From: Ectobacillus sp042610425
GTDB lineage: Bacteria > Bacillota > Bacilli > Bacillales > Bacillaceae_G
Reading direction: 5' to 3'
Assembly (NCBI RefSeq): GCF_042610425.1
Contig: NZ_JBGJZM010000002.1
Coordinates: 62,001 to 126,000, forward strand
DNA: 64,000 nt
A model generated the notes under the pieces. It saw nothing but the letters and a program-made list of their open reading frames with translations. It did no database searches and was not told the DNA's origin. Made by a program: the position numbers and the translations under genes. Positions 53,102 to 62,348 of the stretch are shown one piece after another; within the stretch, counting starts at the first letter, position 1, and every line of letters starts with the position of its first letter.

Positions 53102-54397
53102 TTATTTCTTCAAGTTATAAAAAGATTTCAAACCAGCGTATACTGCGATGTCGCCAAGTTCGTCTTCGATGCGAAGTAATTGGTTGTATTTAGCGATACG
53201 GTCTGTACGGCTAAGTGAACCTGTTTTGATTTGGCCAGCGTTTGTTGCTACTGCGATGTCAGCGATTGTTGCGTCTTCTGTTTCACCAGAGCGGTGAGAG
53301 ACTACTGCTGTGTAGCCAGCGCGTTTTGCCATTTCGATTGCTTCGAATGTTTCTGTAAGTGTACCGATTTGGTTTACTTTGATTAGGATTGAGTTACCAA
53401 CGCCTTGTTCGATACCTTGTGCAAGTTTCTTTGTGTTTGTAACGAATAGGTCGTCACCAACAAGTTGTACTTTTTTGCCTAGGCGTTCTGTTAGTAATTT
53501 GTGACCTTCCCAGTCGTTTTCGTCTAAGCCGTCTTCGATAGAAAGGATTGGGAATTCTTGTACTAGTCCTTCGAAGAATGTTACCATTTCTTCAGAAGTT
53601 AAGCCTGTACGGCCTTCACCAGCTAGATCGTATTTGCCTGTTTCTCTGTTGTAGAATTCAGAAGATGCTACGTCCATTCCTAGGAATACGTCTTTACCAG
53701 GTACATAGCCAGCTTTTTCGATTGCTTCTACGATTACTTCAAGTGCTTCGCGGTTAGATCCAAGGTTTGGAGCGAAACCACCTTCGTCACCAACTGCTGT
53801 GTTTAAGCCTTTGCCTTTAAGTACTTTTGCAAGTGTATGGAAGACTTCTGCGCCCATACGTAATGCTTCTTTAAATGATGGAGCTCCAACTGGTAGGATC
53901 ATGAATTCTTGGAAGTCTACGTTGTTGTCAGCGTGAGATCCACCGTTGATGATGTTCATCATTGGAGTTGGAAGTTGTTTTGCGTTGAATCCGCCAAAGT
54001 AACGGTACAATGGAAGACCTACATAGTCAGCTGCTGCAATTGCTACTGCCATAGATACGCCAAGAATTGCATTTGCACCTAGTTTGCCTTTGTTTTCAGT
54101 TCCGTCAAGATCGATCATTACTTGGTCGATAAGAGCTTGATCTGTAACGTCAAGACCTACGATTTCAGGAGCGATTAATTCATTTACGTTATTTACAGCT
54201 TTGATTACACCTTTACCGCCGTAGCGAGCTTTGTCACCGTCACGAAGTTCTACTGCTTCGTATTCACCAGTAGATGCACCACTTGGTACTAATGCGCGGC
54301 CAAATGAACCGGATTCAGTATAAACTTCTACTTCTACAGTTGGATTTCCGCGAGAATCAAGTACTTCACGAGCATAAACATCAACGATTGTTGGCAT
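53102..54397 (-). CDS. eno: Enolase
   Basis: Enolase converts 2-phosphoglycerate to phosphoenolpyruvate and is also a degradosome partner in Bacillus. The 431-residue protein has AREVLDSRGNPTVEVE, the conserved NGGSHADNNVDFQEFMI and LIKVNQIGTLTE, with the catalytic Lys and Mg2+ acids in SIEDGLDENDW and VGDDLFVTN. The ATG at 54397 follows AAAAAGGAGAG. It is the last gene of the gap operon. Confidence 0.98.
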   Translation of the reverse strand: MPTIVDVYAREVLDSRGNPTVEVEVYTESGSFGRALVPSGASTGEYEAVELRDGDKARYGGKGVIKAVNNVNELIAPEIVGLDVTDQALIDQVMIDLDGTENKGKLGANAILGVSMAVAIAAADYVGLPLYRYFGGFNAKQLPTPMMNIINGGSHADNNVDFQEFMILPVGAPSFKEALRMGAEVFHTLAKVLKGKGLNTAVGDEGGFAPNLGSNREALEVIVEAIEKAGYVPGKDVFLGMDVASSEFYNRETGKYDLAGEGRTGLTSEEMVTFFEGLVQEFPILSIEDGLDENDWEGHKLLTERLGKKVQLVGDDLFVTNTKKLAQGIEQGVGNSILIKVNQIGTLTETFEAIEMAKRAGYTAVVSHRSGETEDATIADIAVATNAGQIKTGSLSRTDRIAKYNQLLRIEDELGDIAVYAGLKSFYNLKK

Positions 54398-54426
54398 AAA
54401 AAATCTCTCCTTTTTAAGTAGCAAAA

Positions 54427-55962
54427 TTATTTTACGATGATTGTTTTTCCTGTCATTTCTTTCGGTTGTTCCACGTCTAATACAGTCAAGATAGTTGGTG
54501 AAATATCACCTAGAATTCCGCCTTCTCGAAGCGCCACAGCTTCATCTGTTACGATGAAAGGAACCGGATTGGTCGTGTGAGCAGTCATTGGCTTGCCTTC
54601 CGTAGTTAACTCTTGATCTGCATTACCATGATCTGCGGTAATAAGAGCTGTACCACCTTTGGCAAGAATGGCATCGACCACTTTTCCTAGGCATTCATCC
54701 GTTGCTTCAACTGCTTTGATTGTTGGTTCCATCATCCCGGAATGACCGACCATATCACAGTTTGCGAAGTTTAGAATGATAACATCGTGATTCTCTGCTT
54801 CAATGTCCTTTACCAATGCATCTGTTACTTCATAAATGCTCATTTCTGGTTTTAAGTCGTACGTTGCGACTTTCGGAGAATTGATTAGAATACGATCTTC
54901 ACCTGGGAATTCGGCTTCACGTCCACCGCTAAAGAAGAAGGTAACGTGCGGATACTTTTCTGTTTCAGCAATACGAAGCTGTTTTAAGCCAGCTTGAGAA
55001 ACAACTTCCCCTAATGTATTATCCAAGTTTGTTGGTTTAAATGCAACATACCCACCAACTGTTTCGCTAAATTTCGTCATGCACACGAATTCCGGAATGC
55101 GTGGTACTTTTTCACCACGATCGAATTCACGAAAATCTTCGTTCGTGAATACACGAGAAATTTGAATAGCACGGTCGGGACGGAAGTTGTAGAAAATGAT
55201 GGAATCATCATTTGAAATCGTACCGACTGGCGATCCGTCTTCCTTCGTCATAACAGAAGGTAATACGAATTCGTCATAAATGCCGTTTTCGTAGGAATCA
55301 TTGATACATTCGTATGGATCCTTGTAAGTTGGGCCGTCTCCGTACACCATGGCACGGTAGCATTTTTCCACGCGGTCCCATCTCTTATCGCGGTCCATGC
55401 TGTAGTAACGTCCAGAAATAGTAGCAAACTGACCTACACCTGTTTCTTTGATTACTTCATACGTTGCATCGATATAACCCTTCGCTGTTTGTGGACCAAC
55501 ATCGCGTCCATCTAAGAAGGCATGAATGTAAACATCCTTTAGACCTTCTTTTGCTGCCAAACGTAGGAGCGCAAACATATGGTTCATATGACTGTGAACG
55601 CCACCGTCAGAAAGAAGTCCAAATAGGTGAAGGCTTGTACCCTTTTCTTTCGCATTTTTGATTGCATTTTGGAAGGTTTCATTCTTATCGAATTCTCCTT
55701 CGCGAATTGCAACGTTCACACGAGTTAAGCTTTGGTATACAATACGTCCAGCACCGATGTTTAAATGTCCCACTTCCGAATTACCCATTTGTCCTTCTGG
55801 AAGACCTACTGCTTCTCCGCAAGCGGTTAGCGTAGTATGAGGATACTTTGCCCATAATCGGTCAAAGTTCGGTTTTTTCGCTTGTGCAACCGCGTTACCA
55901 TATGTTTCTTCACGTAAACCAAAACCGTCCAGAATAATTAATGCTGTTGGTTTTCTAGTCAT
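54427..55962 (-). CDS. gpmI: 2,3-bisphosphoglycerate-independent phosphoglycerate mutase
   Basis: This 511-residue Mn2+-dependent enzyme interconverts 3- and 2-phosphoglycerate. It is of the alkaline-phosphatase superfamily: the phosphoserine is in GQMGNSEVGHLNIGAGR (about residue 62) and the late NFANCDMVGHSGM and ADHGNADQ carry metal ligands. It overlaps tpiA by one base (TAATG), so it is translationally coupled. Confidence 0.98.
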   Translation of the reverse strand: MTRKPTALIILDGFGLREETYGNAVAQAKKPNFDRLWAKYPHTTLTACGEAVGLPEGQMGNSEVGHLNIGAGRIVYQSLTRVNVAIREGEFDKNETFQNAIKNAKEKGTSLHLFGLLSDGGVHSHMNHMFALLRLAAKEGLKDVYIHAFLDGRDVGPQTAKGYIDATYEVIKETGVGQFATISGRYYSMDRDKRWDRVEKCYRAMVYGDGPTYKDPYECINDSYENGIYDEFVLPSVMTKEDGSPVGTISNDDSIIFYNFRPDRAIQISRVFTNEDFREFDRGEKVPRIPEFVCMTKFSETVGGYVAFKPTNLDNTLGEVVSQAGLKQLRIAETEKYPHVTFFFSGGREAEFPGEDRILINSPKVATYDLKPEMSIYEVTDALVKDIEAENHDVIILNFANCDMVGHSGMMEPTIKAVEATDECLGKVVDAILAKGGTALITADHGNADQELTTEGKPMTAHTTNPVPFIVTDEAVALREGGILGDISPTILTVLDVEQPKEMTGKTIIVK

Positions 55963-56717
55963 TATTTTACAGCCTCCAATAGTTGTAAGAACGAAGCTGG
56001 ATCTAAGCTCGCACCGCCAACCAATGCGCCGTCAATATCTTGTTGTGCCATATATTCTTTGATGTTTTCTGGCTTCACACTGCCGCCGTATTGAATGCGG
56101 ATTGCTTCTGCAACGTCTGTTGAAAATACGTCTGCTACTACACGACGTATATGTGCACATACTTCGTTTGCATCTTCTTTAGATGAAGATTTTCCTGTGC
56201 CAATTGCCCAGATTGGTTCATAGGCAATAACAGTAGCTTTTGCTTGTTCTTCCGTTAAACCTGCTAAAGCCTTTTTAATTTGATCTCCTACAAGATCAAA
56301 TGTTTTGCCGCTTTCGCGTTCTTCTAATGTTTCACCACAGCATACGATTGGATATAGGCCATGTGCGAATGCTGCTTTCGTTTTCTTGTTTACTGTTTCG
56401 TCTGTTTCTGCAAACATTTCACGACGTTCAGAGTGACCAAGAATAACATAGTTTACGTTCAAATCTTGCAATGCAACCGGGCTAATTTCGCCTGTGAACG
56501 CACCGTTTTCTTCAAAGTGCATGTTTTGTGCACCAATTTTTAATTCTGTACCTGCTGCAGTAGCGACTAGGCGTTCTAAGAAAAGAGCCGGAGCGCATAC
56601 TACAGAATCCACTAAAGTAGATGCAGGGATTTTTGTTTTTACTTCTTCAGCGAAGCTTACTGCTTCTGCTAATGTTTTGTTCATTTTCCAGTTACCAGCG
56701 ATTATAGGTTTACGCAT
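55962..56717 (-). CDS. tpiA: Triosephosphate isomerase
   Basis: TpiA interconverts dihydroxyacetone phosphate and glyceraldehyde 3-phosphate. The 251-residue TIM barrel has AGNWKMNKT (catalytic Lys), ILGHSERR (His) and AYEPIWAIGTG (Glu). The ATG at 56717 follows AAGGATGGTG. It lies 20 bp after pgk. Confidence 0.98.
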   Translation of the reverse strand: MRKPIIAGNWKMNKTLAEAVSFAEEVKTKIPASTLVDSVVCAPALFLERLVATAAGTELKIGAQNMHFEENGAFTGEISPVALQDLNVNYVILGHSERREMFAETDETVNKKTKAAFAHGLYPIVCCGETLEERESGKTFDLVGDQIKKALAGLTEEQAKATVIAYEPIWAIGTGKSSSKEDANEVCAHIRRVVADVFSTDVAEAIRIQYGGSVKPENIKEYMAQQDIDGALVGGASLDPASFLQLLEAVK

Positions 56718-56737
56718 GATGTGCACCATCCTTATGA

Positions 56738-57922
56738 TTACTTATCGTTAAGACAAACAACGCCTGGAAGTTCTTTTCCTTCCATGAACTCAAGAGATGC
56801 GCCGCCGCCCGTAGAGATGTGGCTCATTTTGTCAGCTAAACCGAATTTTTCAACCGCTGCAGCAGAGTCGCCACCGCCGATTACAGAGTATACATCTGGA
56901 GATTCCGCTAATGCTACTGCGACTGCTTTTGTACCATTTGCAAATTTATCAAATTCGAATACACCCATAGGTCCATTCCAGATAACTAATTTGCTGTTCT
57001 TGATTACATCTGCATAAATTTTTTCTGTTTTTGGTCCGATATCTAGTCCTTGCCAATCGCTTGGGATAGCATCGATATCGACTACAGCTGTATTTGGATT
57101 TTCGCCAAATTCATCTGCAACCACTGCATCAATCGGCATATAGAAGTTAACACCTTTTTCTTTTGCCAATTGAATAAATTCTTTTGCAAGATCTAATTTA
57201 TCTTCTTCACAAAGAGACTTTCCGATTTCATATCCTTGTGCTTTAACGAAGGTATAAGCCAATCCGCCGCCGATAATTAAATTATCTACTTTTTCAAGCA
57301 AGTTGCGAATGACACCAATTTTGTCTTTTACTTTTGCTCCGCCAATGATAGCAGTGAAAGGACGTTCTGGATTTAACAACGCTTTTCCTAATACTTCTAG
57401 TTCTTTTTCCATTAAAAGACCTGATACGGCTGGTAAAAATTCTGCAATACCAGCTGTAGAAGCATGTGCACGGTGAGCCGCACCAAATGCGTCATTTACA
57501 TACAAATCAGCTAACGCAGCAAATTCTTTTGCAAGCGTAAGATCATTCTTTTCTTCACCTGCATAGAAGCGTACGTTTTCAAGAAGAACCACATCGCCTT
57601 CCGCCAAACCATTTACAACAGCTTGTACTTCAGGGCCATATGCTGCATCCGTTTTAATAACTTCTTTTCCAAGAAGCTCACTTAAACGCTTTGCAACTGG
57701 AGTCAAGCGCATTTCTTCCACTACTTGACCTTTTGGACGACCAAGATGGCTTGCTAAAATAACTTTCGCACCCTTTTCTACTAAGAATTGAATCGTAGGA
57801 AGTGCAGCACGAATACGTGTTTCATCTGTAACTTGACCATCTTTCATTGGTACGTTGAAGTCAACACGACAAAAAACACGCTTTCCTTTAACATCTACAT
57901 CACGAATTGATTTTTTGTTCAT
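56738..57922 (-). CDS. pgk: Phosphoglycerate kinase
   Basis: Pgk makes ATP from 1,3-bisphosphoglycerate. The 394-residue protein has VFCRVDFNVPM, ILASHLGRPKG, and the nucleotide region GGGDSAAAVEKFG and STGGGASLEFMEGKELPG. The start at 57922 follows GATGGAGGAAATCC. A hairpin and about 190 bp separate it from gapA, so it can also be transcribed separately. Confidence 0.98.
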   Translation of the reverse strand: MNKKSIRDVDVKGKRVFCRVDFNVPMKDGQVTDETRIRAALPTIQFLVEKGAKVILASHLGRPKGQVVEEMRLTPVAKRLSELLGKEVIKTDAAYGPEVQAVVNGLAEGDVVLLENVRFYAGEEKNDLTLAKEFAALADLYVNDAFGAAHRAHASTAGIAEFLPAVSGLLMEKELEVLGKALLNPERPFTAIIGGAKVKDKIGVIRNLLEKVDNLIIGGGLAYTFVKAQGYEIGKSLCEEDKLDLAKEFIQLAKEKGVNFYMPIDAVVADEFGENPNTAVVDIDAIPSDWQGLDIGPKTEKIYADVIKNSKLVIWNGPMGVFEFDKFANGTKAVAVALAESPDVYSVIGGGDSAAAVEKFGLADKMSHISTGGGASLEFMEGKELPGVVCLNDK

Positions 57923-58055
57923 TGGATTTCCTCCATCTTTAGTAGGACATACAAAACCCATTCATCAGCTTACCACAATTTTCTATAAAGTTGAATAAGT
58001 CTAAGGTGTTTTACTTAGAAAAGCATGATTATCATTAAAACATTCGAGAAAGTAA

Positions 58056-58084
58056 GAAAAGAGAGGGAACAGTCCCTCTCTTCC
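58056..58084 (-). terminator. Hairpin between gapA and pgk
   Basis: AGAGAGGGA and TCCCTCTCT form a 9-bp stem with a 4-nt loop and T-rich flank. It could partly end cggR-gapA messages, giving unequal expression within the operon. Confidence 0.75.
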
Positions 58085-58113
58085 CCAAGAAGTCAAATTT
58101 AGTTTTGTATGAA

Positions 58114-59118
58114 TTAAAGACCTTTAGAAGCGATGTATGCTACTAGGTCAACTACGCGGTTAGAGTAACCTGTTTCGTTATCGTACCAAGAAAGTACTTT
58201 AACCATGTTGCCTTCCATAACCATTGTGCTAAGAGCATCGATTGTAGAAGAGTTTGTGCAACCGTTGTAGTCAATTGATACAAGTGGTTCTTCGCTGTAG
58301 CCAAGATATCCTTTTAATTCGCCTGCTGCTGCTTCTTTGAATGCTGCGTTTACTTCTTCAACTGTTACAGATTTGTCAAGTTCAGCAACTAAGTCAACAA
58401 GTGATACGTTAGGAGTTGGAACGCGAACTGCACCACCGTTTAATTTACCTTTAAGTTCTGGTAATACAAGAGCTACCGCTTTAGCAGCACCAGTTGTTGT
58501 AGGGATCATGCTCATTGCAGCTGCGCGTGCACGGCGAAGATCTTTATGTGGTAAGTCAAGAATTTGTTGGTCATTTGTGTATGAGTGAATTGTAGTCATC
58601 ATACCGCGTTTGATACCATATTTTTCGTTTAATACTTTAGCAAATGGTGCTAAGCAGTTTGTTGTACAAGAAGCGTTAGAAATAACGTTGTGTGCTGCTG
58701 CATCATATTTGTCTTGGTTAACGCCCATAACGATTGTAATATCTTCGTCACTTGCTGGAGCAGAGATAACCACTTTCTTAACTGTACCGCCTAAGTGTTT
58801 TTCAGCGTCAGCTTTTTTCGTAAAGCGACCAGTAGATTCTACTACTACTTCTACACCGTAATCACTCCAAGGTAATTGAGCTGGGTCACGTTCAGCAATA
58901 ACTTTAATTTCTTTACCGTTAACAACAATGCTGTCACCGCTAACAGATACTTCTGCATTAAGAGCACCGTGTACAGAGTCATGTTTTAAAAGGTGTGCTA
59001 GTGTTGCTGCATTTGTTAAGTCGTTGATTGCTACCACTTCTACATCTTTATTATTTAGAGCCGCACGAAAAACAACACGACCGATACGTCCAAATCCATT
59101 AATACCAACTTTAACCAT
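58114..59118 (-). CDS. gapA: Glyceraldehyde-3-phosphate dehydrogenase (glycolytic)
   Basis: GapA makes 1,3-bisphosphoglycerate with NAD+. The 334-residue protein has KVGINGFGRIGRVVFRA, the active-site SNASCTTNCLAP (catalytic Cys about 152) and NGGAVRVPTPNVSLVDLV. AAGGAGG precedes the ATG. It follows cggR by 32 bp and is co-transcribed with it. The position after cggR marks it as the glycolytic rather than gluconeogenic paralogue. Confidence 0.97.
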   Translation of the reverse strand: MVKVGINGFGRIGRVVFRAALNNKDVEVVAINDLTNAATLAHLLKHDSVHGALNAEVSVSGDSIVVNGKEIKVIAERDPAQLPWSDYGVEVVVESTGRFTKKADAEKHLGGTVKKVVISAPASDEDITIVMGVNQDKYDAAAHNVISNASCTTNCLAPFAKVLNEKYGIKRGMMTTIHSYTNDQQILDLPHKDLRRARAAAMSMIPTTTGAAKAVALVLPELKGKLNGGAVRVPTPNVSLVDLVAELDKSVTVEEVNAAFKEAAAGELKGYLGYSEEPLVSIDYNGCTNSSTIDALSTMVMEGNMVKVLSWYDNETGYSNRVVDLVAYIASKGL

Positions 59119-59150
59119 TTGATATTCCTCCTTGAAAGATCATTATTATA

Positions 59151-60176
59151 TTAAGGGTTTCCCCTTATTAACTCTTTTGCTGCACCTTCATCTGTTACAA
59201 GTAATGAGGTGTGTCCTTGTCTAATAACTGCCTGAATTGCCTTTGCTTTTGAAGAACCGCCAGCTACTGCTATGACGTGAGGAATATTTTCTAAATCCTC
59301 AAGCTGCATGCCGACCGTTAACACTTTGTGAATCACTTCGCCTTGTTCATTGAAATAATATCCAAATGCTTCTCCAACTGCTTTGCCTTCTACAATTTTG
59401 TCCCAGTCTACTTCCGGCGTTTTACGTCTTTTCGCCATTGTAATTGCATCACCAATGCCATGAACTACAATAGTTGAAGAATGAATCAGTTCTAGAATCG
59501 ATTTCACAGATGGTTCTGTCATAATGGAAGCATACACTTCACTACCAACATGGTCTGGAACGTACAAAAGTCGATACTTGCTGTTTGTGTTCTTCGCCAT
59601 TTTGGCGCAAATCGTATTTGCTTCATTTTCCACGCTTTCGCCTATGCCTCCGCGTGCTGGTACAAACAATGTGTCCAAACTCTTGAGGTCTAAATCCATC
59701 ATTTCTGCAACAGACGCAAGCGTCGTTCCACCTGTAACGGCAACAATATTGTGTGCTTCTAGACGCTTCCTTATACAAGCAACGCTTGCACGACCCATTT
59801 CTTGTTTCACCCAATTTGATTCGTCACTGTCACCAGCAACTACAAACACATCATCTAGACCTAGCACTTCTTTCAACTTATCTTCTAACACATTTAGTCC
59901 AGATGCTTCGCGTATAAAATCATCAAGGGCGAGTACAAGAGATTCCCCTTCCTCTGTAACTGACATCCCAGAGGGAGTGACATGAATCAAATTTTGTGTC
60001 TTTAACACTTGAACTTCACTTCGTAAAACTCGTTCTGTCATGTTCAAGCTAGCTGATAAATTTCTGCGACCAATTGGCTGTGAGAGCCGAATGTATTGCA
60101 AAATCCTCATTCTAGTTTGCATAACAGGTAGCAGATCGGGCAATAATTTTTTTGCGTAATCAATCCATGAACGCAT
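59151..60176 (-). CDS. cggR: Central glycolytic gene regulator CggR
   Basis: CggR represses the gapA operon and is released by fructose-1,6-bisphosphate. The 341-residue protein is of the SorC/DeoR-like family: an N-terminal HTH region (SQPIGRRNLSASLNMTERVLRSEVQVLK) and a sugar-phosphate sensing domain (VAVTGGTTLASVAEMM, ALFV-type GGIGESVENEANTI). The ATG at 60176 follows GAGGAGAAA; a GTG within that site is the earlier alternative. Confidence 0.96.
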   Translation of the reverse strand: MRSWIDYAKKLLPDLLPVMQTRMRILQYIRLSQPIGRRNLSASLNMTERVLRSEVQVLKTQNLIHVTPSGMSVTEEGESLVLALDDFIREASGLNVLEDKLKEVLGLDDVFVVAGDSDESNWVKQEMGRASVACIRKRLEAHNIVAVTGGTTLASVAEMMDLDLKSLDTLFVPARGGIGESVENEANTICAKMAKNTNSKYRLLYVPDHVGSEVYASIMTEPSVKSILELIHSSTIVVHGIGDAITMAKRRKTPEVDWDKIVEGKAVGEAFGYYFNEQGEVIHKVLTVGMQLEDLENIPHVIAVAGGSSKAKAIQAVIRQGHTSLLVTDEGAAKELIRGNP

Positions 60177-60215
60177 ATGCTTTCTCCTCACTATCTATCG
60201 TCCACTTACTTGTTG

Positions 60216-60251
60216 GTCGCTTTAAGTCCCGTAGTGACTTATTACGTCCCA
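60216..60251 (-). promoter_or_regulatory. CggR operator
   Basis: On the minus strand it reads TGGGAC, six bases, AGTC, four bases, CGGGAC, six bases, CGAC. This matches the spacing and half-sites of the known CggR operator (CGGGACN6TGTCN4CGGGACN6TGTC). It lies downstream of the promoter, before cggR. Confidence 0.9.
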
Positions 60252-60286
60252 CTTACTATAAAAAATTTTTCCCTGCTACGGTTAAT

Positions 60287-60315
60287 ATTATAACAGGGGC
60301 ATTTCTCTTATTCAA
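60287..60315 (-). promoter_or_regulatory. Sigma-A promoter of cggR-gapA
   Basis: On the minus strand TTGAAT (60315-60310) and TATAAT (60292-60287) are separated by 17 bp, a near-ideal sigma-A promoter. The CggR operator lies about 35-70 bp downstream. Confidence 0.85.
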
Positions 60316-60322
60316 GCGGCAA

Positions 60323-60556
60323 CTATTTTGTTAAGCGCTTACTTATGACATCTTTGTGAATCCTCCCATATTGCACCATTTCTCCTTCGATTTCGACAAC
60401 TGGAATCATCAATCCAAAGTTCTCAAGAAGCGTTTCATCCTCATATATATCTATCTCCACTAGCTCAAATTTGTATGCATGTCTTAGTTGCTCCAAAACC
60501 AATTTTGCATCCTGGCATAAACCACATTGCTTCTTTCCATATAGCACTACTTTCAT
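60323..60556 (-). CDS. Glutaredoxin-like protein
   Basis: This 77-residue protein has a thioredoxin/glutaredoxin fold with VVLYGKKQCGLCQDAK (CGLC motif at about residue 10) and MIPVVEIEGE (cis-Pro region). It is of the short NrdH/DUF836 type. The Met at 60556 starts the recognised fold; upstream residues overlap rpoN in another frame. It lies 7 bp after rpoN and probably shares its transcript. The partner is unknown. Confidence 0.88.
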   Translation of the reverse strand: MKVVLYGKKQCGLCQDAKLVLEQLRHAYKFELVEIDIYEDETLLENFGLMIPVVEIEGEMVQYGRIHKDVISKRLTK

Positions 60557-60563
60557 CGATGAA

Positions 60564-61838
60564 TCACGTTCCAATTCGTTTACGCTTTGCGGCGCACGGA
60601 ATATTGCATTGCTCACGGTATTTCGCCACGGTTCTTCTAGAAATGGAAATTCTGTACGTTCCTTCAAGGAGTACGACAAGCTTTTGATCAGAGTATGGTT
60701 TGTTTTTATTCTCCTCTTCCACTAATCGTTTTAAAAGCTCCTTCACTCGCTTAACAGACACGCCTTCCTTTTCTGACGACTGGATAGCATGGCTAAAGAA
60801 AAATTTCATTTCATAAAGCCCATAGGATGTATCTACATATTTATGACGGGTTGCACGACTTACCGTTGATTCGTGAATATTCAGTTCATCCGCAATTTCT
60901 TTTAACGAAAGAGGATTCACATACATAGGACCTTTTCGAAAAAAATCCTTCTGTCTACGAATAATTGCTTGCATCACCTCTACCAGCGTTCGATCTCGCT
61001 GCTCAAGACTACGCATAATCCAGTTTACCTGTTGATGTTTTTCAGATAAATAGGTAGTTACGTCTCGTTCGCTATGGTTCGCTAGAAGATCACGATAATC
61101 CGGATGAATACGAACCTTCGGAATATATTTTCGTTGCAATTCTACTACATATGTATCTTTATGCTTTATAACTTTTACATCCGGCACAATATACGGGGAT
61201 ATCTCATGACTAAATGCAAGACCAGGCTTTGGCTGCAACGCTAAAATCGTGTCTAAAGCTATTTGCAGTTGGGACGTATTTATATGTAACACTTGTAATA
61301 GACGTCTCCAATCCCTTTTTGCCAAGTCTTCAAAATGAGAGGAAACAAGCTGTTCCGCTAGCTCATTCCGGTTTTGTAAACGCTTTAATTGTAAACTGAG
61401 ACATTCCTGGAGAGAACGCGCTCCCACTCCTGCCGGATCCATAGTTTGTAAAATCATTATAGATTGCTTTACATCCGGTAGAGACGCTTGTAATATTTCA
61501 GCAAGCTCGTCTTCCGTATCTTCTATATAACCACTTTCAGATAGACAATCAATAAGCAACATAACCAATCTTTGCATATCCTTAGGTAGAACCATTTCAC
61601 GCAACTGACTTTGCAAATGCTGCCAAAGTGTAACGGGTTTTTCCCCATATATGTCCATTTGATTGTCTACAGTTCCTTTATGAAAGCCACCTAGTTCAAT
61701 CAACGGATTTTCTAGCATTTGCTCCTGCAAAAATTCAGTCAGTTCTTGGGCATTATATTGGAGCATCATAATCGACTGCCGCAATTCCTGTGTCATCACA
61801 AGTGAAAGTGATTGTTCAAGCGAAAGACCCACATTCAA
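60564..61838 (-). CDS. rpoN: RNA polymerase sigma-54 factor
   Basis: This 424-residue sigma factor (SigL in Bacillus) has the activator-interacting N-terminus (LSLEQSLSLVMTQELRQSIMMLQ), a core-binding middle and the DNA-binding end: LNIHESTVSRATRHKYV (HTH), then the RpoN box, here read as ISRRTVAKYRE. The start is TTG behind AGGGGGAGAAGAAA. It needs enhancer-binding ATPases for activity. Targets in Bacillus include amino-acid and acetoin catabolism. Confidence 0.96.
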   Translation of the reverse strand: MNVGLSLEQSLSLVMTQELRQSIMMLQYNAQELTEFLQEQMLENPLIELGGFHKGTVDNQMDIYGEKPVTLWQHLQSQLREMVLPKDMQRLVMLLIDCLSESGYIEDTEDELAEILQASLPDVKQSIMILQTMDPAGVGARSLQECLSLQLKRLQNRNELAEQLVSSHFEDLAKRDWRRLLQVLHINTSQLQIALDTILALQPKPGLAFSHEISPYIVPDVKVIKHKDTYVVELQRKYIPKVRIHPDYRDLLANHSERDVTTYLSEKHQQVNWIMRSLEQRDRTLVEVMQAIIRRQKDFFRKGPMYVNPLSLKEIADELNIHESTVSRATRHKYVDTSYGLYEMKFFFSHAIQSSEKEGVSVKRVKELLKRLVEEENKNKPYSDQKLVVLLEGTYRISISRRTVAKYREQCNIPCAAKRKRIGT

Positions 61839-62006
61839 TTTCTTCTCCCCCTTACCCCATCCTAGTAGCGGGCAAATATGCCCAAAGAAAAAATCGAGCT
61901 AGCAATATAAAATGTCTGTAATGTAATTGTACAATACATTATCTAAAAAATGGAATAAAATAAGTTAAAAATTCCTTTGCTCCATGTTTAAACGTTTGCA
62001 AATATA
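61839..62006. other. Intergenic stretch upstream of rpoN
   Basis: These 168 bases separate rpoN and the tRNA terminator. They are AT-rich and hold the presumed rpoN promoter. I see no gene. Confidence 0.4.
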
Positions 62007-62040
62007 AAAAAAGCTCAACCTACAAACAGGCTGAGCTTTC
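62007..62040 (-). terminator. Terminator of tRNA-Arg
   Basis: AAAGCTCA and TGAGCTTT form an 8-bp stem with a 13-nt loop. Seven T follow on the minus strand. Confidence 0.85.
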
Positions 62041-62043
62041 GTA

Positions 62044-62119
62044 CGCGCTCGAAGGGATTCGAACCCCCGACAGACGTGGTACCGGAAACCACCGCTCTAT
62101 CCAACTGAGCTACGAGCGC
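62044..62119 (-). tRNA. tRNA-Arg, anticodon CCG
   Basis: The 7-bp acceptor stem GCGCTCG/CGAGCGC, a D-arm GCTC-AGTTGGATA-GAGC, the anticodon loop TTCCGGT and a T-arm GGGGGTTCGAATCCC fold as a standard tRNA. The anticodon is CCG (codon CGG), so arginine. CCA is not encoded. A terminator follows. Confidence 0.95.
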
Positions 62120-62281
62120 AAATGGTCATAAAGATAGTATATAGACTATTTACTAAAAATGCAATGTTTAAAATTAGTTCATTCGGATAAGATGAAGAGG
62201 AATGAAAAGAAGGGATACCGCCCCACATAGCGAATAAAGAATACATACATATTTATAAAGTAAAATTCCTAAGTAGTTTCG

Positions 62282-62311
62282 TTTGACCTTTTTTGACCAT
62301 AATTGTATCAT
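62282..62311 (+). promoter_or_regulatory. CtsR box and sigma-A promoter of clpP
   Basis: TTTGACC-ttt-TTTGACC (62282-62298) is the reverse of the CtsR heptad repeat GGTCAAA-nnn-GGTCAAA. It overlaps a TTGACC -35 (62283-62288), with a TATCAT -10 17 bp later (62306-62311). CtsR should repress clpP until heat or protein stress. Confidence 0.9.
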
Positions 62312-62348
62312 AAGGATGAAAGATTTTTCTAAAAAGGGAGGAATACCA

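Noticed and set aside
59524..59985. 153-residue open frame opposite cggR
   Set aside because: It is an antisense shadow with no start signal and low-complexity Ser/Thr composition.
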